Shown here in pieces: positions 9,137 to 17,731 of a stretch of 64,000 nucleotides of DNA. The notes beneath the pieces were generated by a model that was given only the letters and a program-made list of their open reading frames with translations, ran no database searches and was not told the origin of the DNA. Both the position numbers and the translations under genes were made by a program. This DNA is from Kibdelosporangium philippinense (lineage in GTDB: Bacteria; Actinomycetota; Actinomycetes; Mycobacteriales; Pseudonocardiaceae): the NCBI RefSeq assembly GCF_021390435.2, contig NZ_JAJVCN010000002.1:1984001-2048000 (forward strand), read 5' to 3'. Each line of letters starts with the position of its first letter. Position 1 is the first letter of the stretch.

Positions 9137-10123
9137 ATGCACGTGGTTGCGGTTCTGGCGCTGGATGGCGTCGTGGGCTTCGAGTTGACGATCCCGTGCC
9201 AGGTGTTCGGCACGACGCCCGGTTACGAAGTCCGCGTGTGCGCTGAACGGTCGGTCCGGGCGACGGCGCACGGCCAGGAGTTCTTCCGTGTCTCCTCGCG
9301 CTACACGTTCAAGGACGCTCAAGACGCGGATACCTTGGTCGTACCGGGGATCGAGCCTGGTAAGGAGCCGTCCCGGGCGGTTCTGAAACTGCTGCGGGAC
9401 GCCGCCGCCCGTGGGGCCCGGATCGCGTCGGTCTGCACGGGCGCGTTCGTCCTTGCCTATGCCGGACTGCTCAACGGCCGGAAAGCCACCACGCACTGGA
9501 TCGTGGCTGACGACCTGGCGAAGACATTCCCTGAGGTCACGGTCGACCCGTCGGTGTTGTTCGTCGACGAGGGCCAGATCCTCACATCAGCGGGAGTGGC
9601 CGCAGGCCTTGACCTCTGCCTGCACATGGTCCGTCTCGACTATGGCGCGGCCGTCGCGGCGACCACCGCGCGAGGGATCGTCATGCCGCCGCAACGGCCG
9701 GGTGGCCAGGCCCAGTTCATCGAGCATGTCGAGCCTGCGGCGGATACCAATGACCTGGCGCCAGTTCTACAGTGGATGCAGTCCAATATGGACAATCCGC
9801 TGACCATTGCGGACATAGCGGCACGGGCAACTATGAGTACCCGCTATCTTTCCAGGCGTTTCCGGGCCCAGACGGGGACTACGCCGTTACGGTGGCTGCT
9901 TGATCGAAGGCTGCAGCGGGCTCGTGAACTGCTTGAGACAACCGGGATTCCGGTCGATCGGGTCGCTCAGTCGTGTGGCTTCGGCTCGCCGGAGACCCTG
10001 CGGCACCACTTCGCCAAACATGTCGGCACCACACCACGGGACTACCGGGCTGCCTTCCAAGCAAGTCGCGAGATTACTTCGCGCAGTGCGGGAACCACGG
10101 CACTGGACTCCGTGAACCGGTAG
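9137..10123 (+). CDS. GlxA-type AraC-family regulator with N-terminal DJ-1/PfpI domain
   Basis: 328 residues. The N-terminal half is a DJ-1/PfpI-like ligand domain (VVAVLALDGVVGFELTIPCQVFG; ASVCTGAFVLAYAGLLNGR with the Cys at the elbow). The C-terminal AraC domain (about 225-320) has two helix-turn-helices: LTIADIAARATMSTRYLSRR, and the second ending in SCGFGSPETLRHHF. ATG 9137 matches the usual start of this family. It is divergent from the DJ-1 pseudogene, the sort of target such regulators often control. Its last 82 nt overlap a convergent gene. Confidence 0.9.
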   Translation: MHVVAVLALDGVVGFELTIPCQVFGTTPGYEVRVCAERSVRATAHGQEFFRVSSRYTFKDAQDADTLVVPGIEPGKEPSRAVLKLLRDAAARGARIASVCTGAFVLAYAGLLNGRKATTHWIVADDLAKTFPEVTVDPSVLFVDEGQILTSAGVAAGLDLCLHMVRLDYGAAVAATTARGIVMPPQRPGGQAQFIEHVEPAADTNDLAPVLQWMQSNMDNPLTIADIAARATMSTRYLSRRFRAQTGTTPLRWLLDRRLQRARELLETTGIPVDRVAQSCGFGSPETLRHHFAKHVGTTPRDYRAAFQASREITSRSAGTTALDSVNR

Positions 10124-10647
10124 GACGCAAGGACATGGGACTCGGTGAGCAGTTCCCACATCGGTTCGGCCACGCTTATCTGCGTGATCTCCAGGTTGAA
10201 CGGCCGTACCGGACGGCCGAGTTCCTTGGCCAGCTCACTGACCACTTCACCGATGGGCATCGATGACGGGCGAGTCAGGCCTCGGGCCGCCGCGGACCGA
10301 TACATCCCGCCAGGCTCAGTCAGCGCGGCGATCGCTGCTCGAAGCGCGGGCCGATTGGCCAAGGCAGGCGACGTGTCGAACGAAGGCCCGAACGTCAATT
10401 CTTGCTCTGCGGATACTTCCGTTCGCGGCCATTCCAGAACTGTTTCCCACCAACCAGGCCATTCGGCCGTGACGGCGGCTCGATCGATGCCATCGGGAAT
10501 GAAGATGGGCACGGACGGGTCAAGGCTGGGTATGTGCGGCCGGGTTTCCACGGACAGGGCAAGGGCATCCCGGACGTACAACGCGACGTCGACGTGGTGT
10601 GAATCGCCGGAACTCACACGCCATGACCGGGTGCCTTCCAGGAACAT
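10042..10647 (-). CDS. Uncharacterised protein downstream of rho
   Basis: 201 residues, not recognised as any family. The sequence is soluble-looking, with Trp-rich and acidic stretches (WPGWWETVLEWPRTEV) and no signal peptide or membrane segment. The ATG at 10647 is only 9 nt after the stop of the short Rho gene on the same strand, so the two are probably cotranscribed. The 3' end overlaps the convergent GlxA-type gene by 82 nt, so the two transcripts must overlap. Confidence 0.7.
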   Translation of the reverse strand: MFLEGTRSWRVSSGDSHHVDVALYVRDALALSVETRPHIPSLDPSVPIFIPDGIDRAAVTAEWPGWWETVLEWPRTEVSAEQELTFGPSFDTSPALANRPALRAAIAALTEPGGMYRSAAARGLTRPSSMPIGEVVSELAKELGRPVRPFNLEITQISVAEPMWELLTESHVLASYRFTESSAVVPALREVISRLAWKAAR

Positions 10648-10656
10648 GAATCCATA

Positions 10657-11712
10657 CTACTTGCGAAGCTGCCGCAGGAACTCCTCGTTCGTCTGCGTGC
10701 GGGCCAGGCTGTCCAGCAGCACACTGATGTCACGGCCGTGCAAGGCTTGCCGCAACAGCCGGGTTGTGGCGTTCTCGAAGGGCGTGAGCAGCAGGTCTTC
10801 CCGGCGCGTGCTGGTTTGGCCGTGATCGATCGCCGGGTAGACGCGCTTGTTCGCCAATGCGCGGTCCAATCGGACCTCCGCGTTGCCAGTTGCCTTGTAT
10901 TCCTCGAAGATCACGCTGTCGCCCAGCGATCCAGTGTCCACCAACGCGGTGGCGAAGATGGTGATCGAGCCGCCCTTTTCCAGGTTGCGGGCCGCGCCGA
11001 GCAGTCGTTTCGGCTGCACCAAGGCTCCTGAGTCGACTCCGCCGCTCATCACCCGGCCGGATTTCGGTGCGGCCAAGTTGTACGCACGTCCGAGCCGGGT
11101 CAGCGAATCCATGGTGATGACTACGTCCTGACCGGCTTCGGCAAGGCGCTTGGCTCGTTCGATGGCCAGTTCGGCGATCGCGACGTGCTCACGCGGTGGC
11201 TGGTCGAAGGTCGCGGCGATCACCTCGCCGGGCACGGCCCTGGCGAAATCGGTGACTTCCTCGGGACGTTCACCGATCAGCAGGAGCATCTGGTGACACT
11301 CCGGGTGGTTCTTCGCGATGCCGTGCGCGATCGCTTGCAGGACAGTGGTTTTGCCTGCTTTCGGGGGTGCGACGATCAACGCGCGCTGGCCCTTGCCGAC
11401 CGGCATCAGCAAGTCCAAGGCGCGGGTGGTCAACAGGTGCGGCTCGGTCTCCAGCTTCAGGCGGGAGTCCGGATGCACCGTGACCAGGTCGGTGAATTCG
11501 GGTCGCGGTCGCGGTGTCAGGCCGTTGACCAGCAGGACCTCGGTGAGTTTCTGGCCGTCAGCGACGCCGGAAACCGTGTCGCCACGGCGCATGCCGTGTT
11601 TGCGGATCAGTCCGATCGGGACTTGGACATCGTGCGGGCTTGGCAGGTAACCCTCCGCGCGGATGTGGCCCTTACTGTCCACAATGTCCAGTATGCCGGT
11701 GGTTTCGTGCAT
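10657..11712 (-). CDS. rho: Transcription termination factor Rho, short form
   Basis: 351 residues. An RNA-binding cold-shock-like domain (about 5-65; GILDIVDSKGHIRAEGYLP) is followed by a RecA-type motor with Walker A (APPKAGKTT), Walker B (VVITMDSLTRLGRAYN) and the C-terminal R-loop region (HGRDISVLLDSLARTQTNEEF). It starts directly at the RNA-binding domain. The N-terminal helix bundle and the long Arg/Lys/Asp-rich extension usual in actinobacterial Rho (family knowledge) are absent, so this is probably a paralogue of the housekeeping Rho. A TGAGGAAC ribosome binding site precedes the ATG. Confidence 0.92.
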   Translation of the reverse strand: MHETTGILDIVDSKGHIRAEGYLPSPHDVQVPIGLIRKHGMRRGDTVSGVADGQKLTEVLLVNGLTPRPRPEFTDLVTVHPDSRLKLETEPHLLTTRALDLLMPVGKGQRALIVAPPKAGKTTVLQAIAHGIAKNHPECHQMLLLIGERPEEVTDFARAVPGEVIAATFDQPPREHVAIAELAIERAKRLAEAGQDVVITMDSLTRLGRAYNLAAPKSGRVMSGGVDSGALVQPKRLLGAARNLEKGGSITIFATALVDTGSLGDSVIFEEYKATGNAEVRLDRALANKRVYPAIDHGQTSTRREDLLLTPFENATTRLLRQALHGRDISVLLDSLARTQTNEEFLRQLRK

Positions 11713-11854
11713 GGTTGTTCCTCAGGTGTGGGTATGCCGGGATGGACGTCCGGCGAAAGGTTTGAAAGACTCTCCGTGGGAGGCACGCTTGCCTGCATCC
11801 ACCGGAGGGGATACCCCGGAGGTTACCCACTCACCGTCCGGGGTGCAACACCAT

Positions 11855-13099
11855 TCAGCAGATGCTGTCCGACGGCTTGGGGTTGGCCAGGCCGAACACC
11901 GGCCGCAGCTTCAGCCCGATCCACGTCCCACCCAGCGCGAACAGTCCCCACAACCAGCCGTGCACACTGCCGACCGAGATACCGCCGAGGTACGCGCCGA
12001 TGTTGCAGCCACCGGCCAGCCGAGCACCGATCCCCATCAGCACGCCACCGAGCACCGCGGCCAACGCGGTACGCCACGGGATCTGGCTGTGGATCTTCCA
12101 CGCGCCCGCCGCGGCTGCCGCGATCGCCGCGCCTATCATGATGCCGATGTTGGTAAGGCTGGTCTTGTCCACCCAGATCGGCGCGGCCAAGGCCTTGGCG
12201 TTCGACGCACTCTGCCAGAACTCCCACGCCTCCGGGTGCAACCCGAACAACTGCAGCAACTTCCCGCCCCACAAGGCGAACGCGAACGTGACACCCCAGA
12301 TCCCGCCGGAAACCAGGAAAACTGCTGCTGCCAGTACACCCAGCACGACCGCGCCGACGAGAATCGGCCATGAGCCACGGAAAACGCGGGCGATTCCGTG
12401 CGCGGTTGGAACGACGTCCGCCGGAGGCGGGTTACGCCGGGCCTGTACCAGCTTCGTGATCCACACGATGGCAACAAGGGCGCCGATCGTGATCAGCCAG
12501 GATCCAAGCCAGCCAACGTGATCGGCCAGCAGTATGCCCGGCAGCGCGGGCCAGCCGTTGAACAGTGGGAAAGCCCACGTGTAGATGATCGACCCGCCGA
12601 TGAAACCGCCGAGTGTCAGCACAATCGTCGACTGTCCAGAACCGACAGCGAACAATGTGCCTGAGGCGCAAGCACCTCCGAGCTGCATCCCGATCGCGAA
12701 CAACACGGCACCGGCGAACAATGCGAGCCCGAGTGGTCCACCGGTGGCTTGCGGGACCGCACCGAACAAGCCGGATCCGGTCGAGATGATCAACGCGATC
12801 AAGGTGGCCGCTGTACCGAGCAGCAGCGTGTGCGCCCGCAGACCCTGGCCGTTGCCGACCGCGATGAGTTGGCGCCACGCGGAAGTGAAACCGAACCGGG
12901 AATGGAAGAGCGCCAAACCCAGGCCTAATCCGATGATGAGGAGTACGGCGAACCTGGCACCGAAACAAGCCCAGACGTACCAGGTCAATCCGGCGGCGAG
13001 GACTCCGGCGACCGCGAGCGGGACGACCCGTACCGGCTCCGCGGGCTGTGGCACGGGTGCCGCGCATAACGTGGGGAACAGTTGTGTTTCGGTACTCAC
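11855..13099 (-). CDS. YeeE/YedE-family sulfur compound transporter
   Basis: About 414 residues with roughly a dozen hydrophobic segments. Two pseudo-repeats carry conserved Cys motifs, GGACASGTLFAVGSG and GGCNIGAYLGG, which in the characterised TsuA-type transporters line the path for thiosulfate. It is therefore probably a thiosulfate or related sulfur importer. The GTG at 13099 has GGAAG just upstream. It is the last gene of a minus-strand run with two tiny exported proteins, a membrane protein and an SBP56-like protein. No TusA/TsuB partner gene is adjacent. Confidence 0.85.
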   Translation of the reverse strand: MSTETQLFPTLCAAPVPQPAEPVRVVPLAVAGVLAAGLTWYVWACFGARFAVLLIIGLGLGLALFHSRFGFTSAWRQLIAVGNGQGLRAHTLLLGTAATLIALIISTGSGLFGAVPQATGGPLGLALFAGAVLFAIGMQLGGACASGTLFAVGSGQSTIVLTLGGFIGGSIIYTWAFPLFNGWPALPGILLADHVGWLGSWLITIGALVAIVWITKLVQARRNPPPADVVPTAHGIARVFRGSWPILVGAVVLGVLAAAVFLVSGGIWGVTFAFALWGGKLLQLFGLHPEAWEFWQSASNAKALAAPIWVDKTSLTNIGIMIGAAIAAAAAGAWKIHSQIPWRTALAAVLGGVLMGIGARLAGGCNIGAYLGGISVGSVHGWLWGLFALGGTWIGLKLRPVFGLANPKPSDSIC

Positions 13100-13160
13100 C
13101 GGGACTTCCACTCTGGATGGGTCCCAGCCGCACGGAGGCGGTTGGGACCCAGGGGTTTTC

Positions 13161-13355
13161 CTAGTTGGGGATGATGCCGTTGGGTGCCTTGATGATCGAT
13201 TGGAGAAGTCCGAACACGGGTACCCCGAGTGGCGCGAATGTCCACACATTGGTCAAATCACTGGTGTCCGGTTCGTCCACGATCACCGGATCGGCCATAG
13301 CGGGTGTGGCGCTGAGCACCACCATGGCCGCCACCACGGCAACGGTCTTGCGCAT
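13161..13355 (-). CDS. Small exported protein A
   Basis: 64 residues: signal peptide MRKTVAVVAAMVVLSATPAMA and a mature part of about 42 residues containing PLGVPVFGLLQSI. AAAGGAA precedes the ATG with good spacing. It resembles its neighbour, small exported protein B, in the MRK start, size and a PVF(G/D)LL motif, so the pair look like paralogues. There is no Cys and no known domain. It lies between the membrane protein and YedE genes, so a role at the cell surface in the same process is a guess. Confidence 0.75.
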   Translation of the reverse strand: MRKTVAVVAAMVVLSATPAMADPVIVDEPDTSDLTNVWTFAPLGVPVFGLLQSIIKAPNGIIPN

Positions 13356-13367
13356 AACGGATTCCTT

Positions 13368-13553
13368 TCAGCCGCCGACCAGCTTGAGCAGGTCGAAAAC
13401 CGGGGCGATGGCCTGAGGCAGGCCTGTGGTGGGAGCGAGCACGCCGCCGAGATCCACCCCGGGCAGAACCCAGATCGGATCAGCGGCAGCGATGCCACCA
13501 GTAGCAAGGCTCAATGCGAGGACGGAACAGGCGAGAATGAGAGCTTTGCGCAT
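13368..13553 (-). CDS. Small exported protein B
   Basis: 61 residues: signal peptide MRKALILACSVLALSLATGGIAA and a mature part of about 37 residues, Gly/Leu/Pro-rich, ending PVFDLLKLVGG. AAGGAG lies just upstream of the ATG. Paralogous to the next gene by size and motif. The mature sequence is hydrophobic, like a small surface or membrane-associated peptide, but it does not match the chaplin pattern I know. Function unknown. Confidence 0.75.
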   Translation of the reverse strand: MRKALILACSVLALSLATGGIAAADPIWVLPGVDLGGVLAPTTGLPQAIAPVFDLLKLVGG

Positions 13554-13573
13554 AACTACTCCTTGTCTGGCAT

Positions 13574-15220
13574 TTAGTCGAGCAATGAACTCACGGGAAC
13601 TACCGTGGCTTTCGCTATCCATTGGCCAGCCAGTTCCTCGGTCATCGGCATTCCGGGCGCGTGTACCTCGCCGGGGCCCATCGGCATCGCGGTCACCTGG
13701 GCAACCGCATAGATCTGCAGCCCTGCATCCACTGAGGACCCCCGCCATGCTCGAAAGCCCGACACCGTTGGGCTTTCGCCGCCGAACTGGTTGCCAACCG
13801 TCACCGCGTAGGCGATGGCCGACTCCTCACGTGGGTCGAACCGCAACGGCACGGAGAACGTGGTCACGGACGTCCCAATGGGAGTGTTCAGCAGCCAAGG
13901 CGCCACGTAGATGCCGTGCGGATACACCGGAACCTCGGCCTGTTGGGCGGCAACCTTGGGCAACATGCTCGAAGCCACCGCCCAGCCCGATACCGCCACC
14001 AATGCACTGTCCTGCCGTGGGTCCGCGTCGATACGAAACCCGGCGGCCGAAGCGGAATCACGAACAACCGCAGCGGCCCGAACACTCCGCGGCGAACTGT
14101 CCTCGACCAAAGTGATTCCTTGGACACCGCGAGAATCCAGGAACGAGACCACCTTGCGCAATGCCTCAGCGTCCTCATCGGACAGAGCGTCGGATGGGCA
14201 GCGTTCCAGGACCTCGCGACGACCCGTAAGTAGGCCGCCCAACGCGGCACTGGCACACTCCGGACCGTCCACTCCTGTCGCGAGGGGCGGCCCGGAGCCA
14301 GTGTCCACATCGACCGAAGTCGACGAGGAATCCTTGGTCAGTACCACTTCGCTACGGCCCGGAGGCAGGTCAACCTCGGCCCATGAACCCTCGGCGCCAC
14401 CCAGAGGCGCGGCATTGACCGCACGTCCGTCCATAGTGATCTGCACAGAACCTGCACTGGCCGGGACGTGCACGAGATTACGCCCAGGCCGATGTGGACT
14501 AACAAGAACCGGGATCCTTTTTCCGGCAACGGATGCCGTCACGAGCACAGGAACACCGGGAATCGGCAGCGATGGCGGAACCGGAAGGGCCGCGACAGCA
14601 CCCCAGGCCACGAGTGCGGCCCCGACCACACCGGCCGTGTATTTACGGGAAATCAGCAACGCGACCACCGGCAAGAGCACGACAACCAACAGCGCCAAGC
14701 CAAGCGAAGTCGTGAAAACCCGGCGGTCGAGGGCCAATCCGGAAGTGAACAACCGGATCAGCCCCGCGACCACCAAGACACCGCCGAACAACCACACCGG
14801 GCGCGTACGGTCGAGCAACGCATAACCCAACCAAGCGACCGCTGCGACGATGTACGCGGTGTCGGTGAGCAAGGAGCCCTCGACGGCGGTCTCGGCCACC
14901 ACCAAGACAACCAATGCCGCTGCCGCCCAACGAGCGAACCGGGGTTTGCCCAGCAGCAGCGGCACCGCACTGACCAGGACGACGTGTGCCAAGCTGCCGA
15001 ACACGTTGACCCCGACGGCCACAATGGACACCAGTGCCAGCGCCGAAGACACAGCCGCGAGCAGAACCACAGCGTTACGGACCCGCCGGGACAGCTCACC
15101 TGACTGTGCCAGACCGATTCCGGCGACCAAGCCCGTAGTCAACAACAGTGCCAATCGCAGCCATAACGGCCAGTTGGTCGACTCAACGGCAACGGCGACA
15201 CCGCCGTGCGAGTGCTCCAT
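13574..15220 (-). CDS. Multi-pass membrane protein with large C-terminal extracytoplasmic part
   Basis: 548 residues. The N-terminal 230 or so form about seven hydrophobic segments after a short His-containing head (MEHSHGGVAV). The remaining 300 residues are soluble and probably outside the cell. I do not recognise a family. It starts 3 nt after the stop of the SBP56-like gene, so the two are coupled. The His-rich head and partner allow a guess at metal delivery, perhaps copper, to the exported SBP56-like protein, but no CopC/CopD motif is convincing. Confidence 0.75.
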   Translation of the reverse strand: MEHSHGGVAVAVESTNWPLWLRLALLLTTGLVAGIGLAQSGELSRRVRNAVVLLAAVSSALALVSIVAVGVNVFGSLAHVVLVSAVPLLLGKPRFARWAAAALVVLVVAETAVEGSLLTDTAYIVAAVAWLGYALLDRTRPVWLFGGVLVVAGLIRLFTSGLALDRRVFTTSLGLALLVVVLLPVVALLISRKYTAGVVGAALVAWGAVAALPVPPSLPIPGVPVLVTASVAGKRIPVLVSPHRPGRNLVHVPASAGSVQITMDGRAVNAAPLGGAEGSWAEVDLPPGRSEVVLTKDSSSTSVDVDTGSGPPLATGVDGPECASAALGGLLTGRREVLERCPSDALSDEDAEALRKVVSFLDSRGVQGITLVEDSSPRSVRAAAVVRDSASAAGFRIDADPRQDSALVAVSGWAVASSMLPKVAAQQAEVPVYPHGIYVAPWLLNTPIGTSVTTFSVPLRFDPREESAIAYAVTVGNQFGGESPTVSGFRAWRGSSVDAGLQIYAVAQVTAMPMGPGEVHAPGMPMTEELAGQWIAKATVVPVSSLLD

Positions 15221-15223
15221 GGG

Positions 15224-17056
15224 TTACTTCACATCCGCATCCGCGATCACGAACAGCTCCGAGTGCGGCTTGGCGTTGCCGAAGGCGCCGTGCGGCCACT
15301 GCTTCCGGTTGAAGTTGATGCCCGGCTGGCCGCTGAACTCGTCCTTGAACGCCGTGTCCAGTGTGAGTTTGCCGTCCTTGCCCAGCTTCAACATGTTGAC
15401 CTTGTGATCGCCATCCAAGCCGGTTCGCGCGACGAAGTAGTTCGACACCGCCAGCCGTTCCGGCGACTTGGTCTCGTGGTAGAAACCGTCTTCGCCGAGC
15501 GTGAAGTTGTCGTACGCACCCCAGTGCGGGCCTGCCGCGGGCTGCCCGGGGTTGATCGGCACGGCACCGGCCACGGTCGGACAGTCCGCCTCGGCGCCGC
15601 CGTTGCGGGCTTCATCCAGTGTGTCGATCTTGCACTTGACGTTCGTGCCCGCGGCAAGGAGCTTCTGGATGTCCAGTACGTACACGCCGCCGGTTGTGCC
15701 GGGGTCGTTCGGGCCGAGTGCGCCCTTGCCGCGCCCGGAGATCGCGCGGTACAGGTACTTGTCGTCCGGGCTCGTCTGGATCCAGCCGCCGTTCGAGCCG
15801 CCGCCGTTCGAGTCGTTGGCCGGGTGGATCGCCTTGTTGGCCGCGCCATCGTCGAACACCTCGACCCATTTCGGGTTCGGGGCCGTGATGTCCGGCGTGT
15901 AGTGCACCGCGCCGCCCTGCATGGTCTGGGCGAACGCACCCTTGTGGCCAGGCAGGTTGGTCACGGTTGTCTCCATGACCGCGCGGCTTTCCTGGTGCAG
16001 TGGGTCGGCCGGGTCGGCACGCGGGCCGTCCTGCAGATACGAAACCGCGCGCAGCTTCGGCTTATCCCGCTCGGAGATGTCCCACGTGCGCACGGTCGGC
16101 CGACGCAGGTACGGCGATGGCGCCTTGACCGGGTCGAGGATGATGTTGCGCGGCTCCGCGTAATCGCTGGTAACCAAGGTGTTCAGGTCTTCACGCGCCT
16201 GGATGCCGTGCGGGTTGGCACACGACGGCTTGCCGAGCCTGGGCAGGTTCGCGCACAGCTTCTCGTTATCGCCCTGCGGTGTCGCGGCCGATGTCTGAGA
16301 CAGCACCTTGCCGGTCTGGTCGAACCTGATCAGCGCGCCTGGGCTGCCCGCGAAACCGTTGCCGACGACCGTCTGGCCGTTGGCGTAGCTGTGCGGACCG
16401 GGAACCACCGGGCCACCCATGTACGTGCCGTAGGCCGTGCCGTCCTTCAACGTCCAGTAGGCGTCCGGGACTGAGCCGCCGAGGGTGTTGGTCGGCAGGC
16501 TGATTCCCTTGAGCTTCAACTCAGGCAGCGCGCTGACGTCGAAGGTGTACGTGGCCGCGGCGAACAACGCGCCCGCGTAGATGGTGTCGCCCTTGTGCCA
16601 CACGTATTGCATGTGGTGTGGCTCGTTCTCCACCAGCGGGCCGACCGTCGCGGTGTTCACGACCTTGCCGTACGCCGGTGAGCCTTCGGTCGCGTCGATG
16701 ACAGCCAGGAAGTCCGGGCCTGGCAAAGCATTCGTCACCTTGTCGAGGCCGCCTGCCAACGATCCCGGCAGGTTCTTGAGGTCCTTCACCAAGGTGTCCG
16801 CGATGTTCTCGTCGCCTGCCCACACCAGCAGCCACTTCTTGCGCTGCCCGTCCTCGGCTGCTTTGAGCTGGCTGGTCACCAAGTGGTTCTTCACCCAGTA
16901 CTGCTTGCCGTCCGAGCCTTTCGCCGAGTCGACGAAGGTTTTCACGTCGGCGTACGCGGGCGAGTTCGCCCCGCTGTAGGTCAGGGCACCGACGGCGAGC
17001 AGGCTCGCCGCGGCTCCGATCACGGTTTTTCGCCATCTCGGCGAATTCGACCACAT
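15224..17056 (-). CDS. Exported SBP56/methanethiol-oxidase-like protein
   Basis: 610 residues with an N-terminal signal peptide (WRKTVIGAAASLLAVGALTYSG to AYA). The body looks like the SBP56/selenium-binding beta-propeller family: PHHMQYV, CANPHGIQAREDLNTLVTSDYAEP, TVRTWDIS, PHWGAYDNF and a C-terminal WPHGAFGNAKPHS. Bacterial members oxidise methanethiol to formaldehyde, sulfide and peroxide and use a metal (family knowledge). His residues here could be ligands. ATG 17056 with AGGAGC upstream is chosen over GTG 17077. First gene of the putative sulfur cassette. The assignment is by motif only. Confidence 0.6.
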   Translation of the reverse strand: MWSNSPRWRKTVIGAAASLLAVGALTYSGANSPAYADVKTFVDSAKGSDGKQYWVKNHLVTSQLKAAEDGQRKKWLLVWAGDENIADTLVKDLKNLPGSLAGGLDKVTNALPGPDFLAVIDATEGSPAYGKVVNTATVGPLVENEPHHMQYVWHKGDTIYAGALFAAATYTFDVSALPELKLKGISLPTNTLGGSVPDAYWTLKDGTAYGTYMGGPVVPGPHSYANGQTVVGNGFAGSPGALIRFDQTGKVLSQTSAATPQGDNEKLCANLPRLGKPSCANPHGIQAREDLNTLVTSDYAEPRNIILDPVKAPSPYLRRPTVRTWDISERDKPKLRAVSYLQDGPRADPADPLHQESRAVMETTVTNLPGHKGAFAQTMQGGAVHYTPDITAPNPKWVEVFDDGAANKAIHPANDSNGGGSNGGWIQTSPDDKYLYRAISGRGKGALGPNDPGTTGGVYVLDIQKLLAAGTNVKCKIDTLDEARNGGAEADCPTVAGAVPINPGQPAAGPHWGAYDNFTLGEDGFYHETKSPERLAVSNYFVARTGLDGDHKVNMLKLGKDGKLTLDTAFKDEFSGQPGINFNRKQWPHGAFGNAKPHSELFVIADADVK

Positions 17057-17098
17057 GACAGCTCCTGGTTCATTCACGGGAAAAGAGCGCGCGAATTA

Positions 17099-17130
17099 CT
17101 CGTGAGTGGTATTCGGATGCCACGCACGAG
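17099..17130. repeat. Degenerate copy of the interspersed palindrome
   Basis: CTCGTGAGTGG (17099-17109) faces CCACGCACGAG (17120-17130) with one mismatch per arm and a 10-nt spacer. It shares the outer arm of the other copies but lies upstream of the SBP56-like gene instead of between convergent genes. The inner arm is lost. Confidence 0.5.
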
Positions 17131-17339
17131 CTGTGACCGGCGGAATGGTCCCGATGGCTGAGCGTGACTGTCAAAGCGGACCACAGTCTGAGACGCCGGG
17201 CAGCACATCAAATCTTCAACCGAATGGAGTAGTCAAATGGTGCCTTGGCAGTGCATATACGGCAACATGGCTGGTTGATGGGATGACTGGACCGTCACGG
17301 ATCGTGATCGCGTCGAATATCGCCGAACAAAGCCGAACA

Positions 17340-17723
17340 ATGACGGATATCGGGCTTGCCATTATCTGTTCCGTGCCGACCCATCACGCCTATGAGTTCG
17401 CCGAAAGCCTGCGTGCCTTACACATCAAGTGCGGTAAACCCAGCTATACCAGGATCTGCGAACTGGCCGCCGAGACCGGCGGCCATCCCCTGTCGCCGTC
17501 GACCATCAGTGAGGTCCTGAACGGCAAACGCCTGCCGAAGGTGGAGTTCGTGCTCTCGTTCGTCCGCGCCCTGGCGACATATCGGGACGATGGGCCGCTC
17601 GCGGCCAAGCATGAAGCCGAAACCCGCAGATGGCGCCAGAACTGGCAGCAGGCCCAGCTCAAGCAGGCCAGGGCGCTGGCGGGCGAAGGTCGCTGCGTCT
17701 GTTGTGGCCGCGCCTATGGCTAA
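17340..17723 (+). CDS. XRE-like helix-turn-helix protein
   Basis: 127 residues from ATG 17340. ATG 17283 in the same frame is an alternative. The segment PTHHAYEFAESLRALHIKCGKPSYTRICELA followed by LSPSTISEVLNGKRLP matches the Cro/C1-type helix-turn-helix found in many small actinobacterial regulators. A short C-terminal CVCCGRAYG could be a metal- or redox-sensitive tail. Its stop is 8 nt before the TetR gene, so the two are likely coexpressed. Confidence 0.7.
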   Translation: MTDIGLAIICSVPTHHAYEFAESLRALHIKCGKPSYTRICELAAETGGHPLSPSTISEVLNGKRLPKVEFVLSFVRALATYRDDGPLAAKHEAETRRWRQNWQQAQLKQARALAGEGRCVCCGRAYG

Positions 17724-17731
17724 ATGGATGT

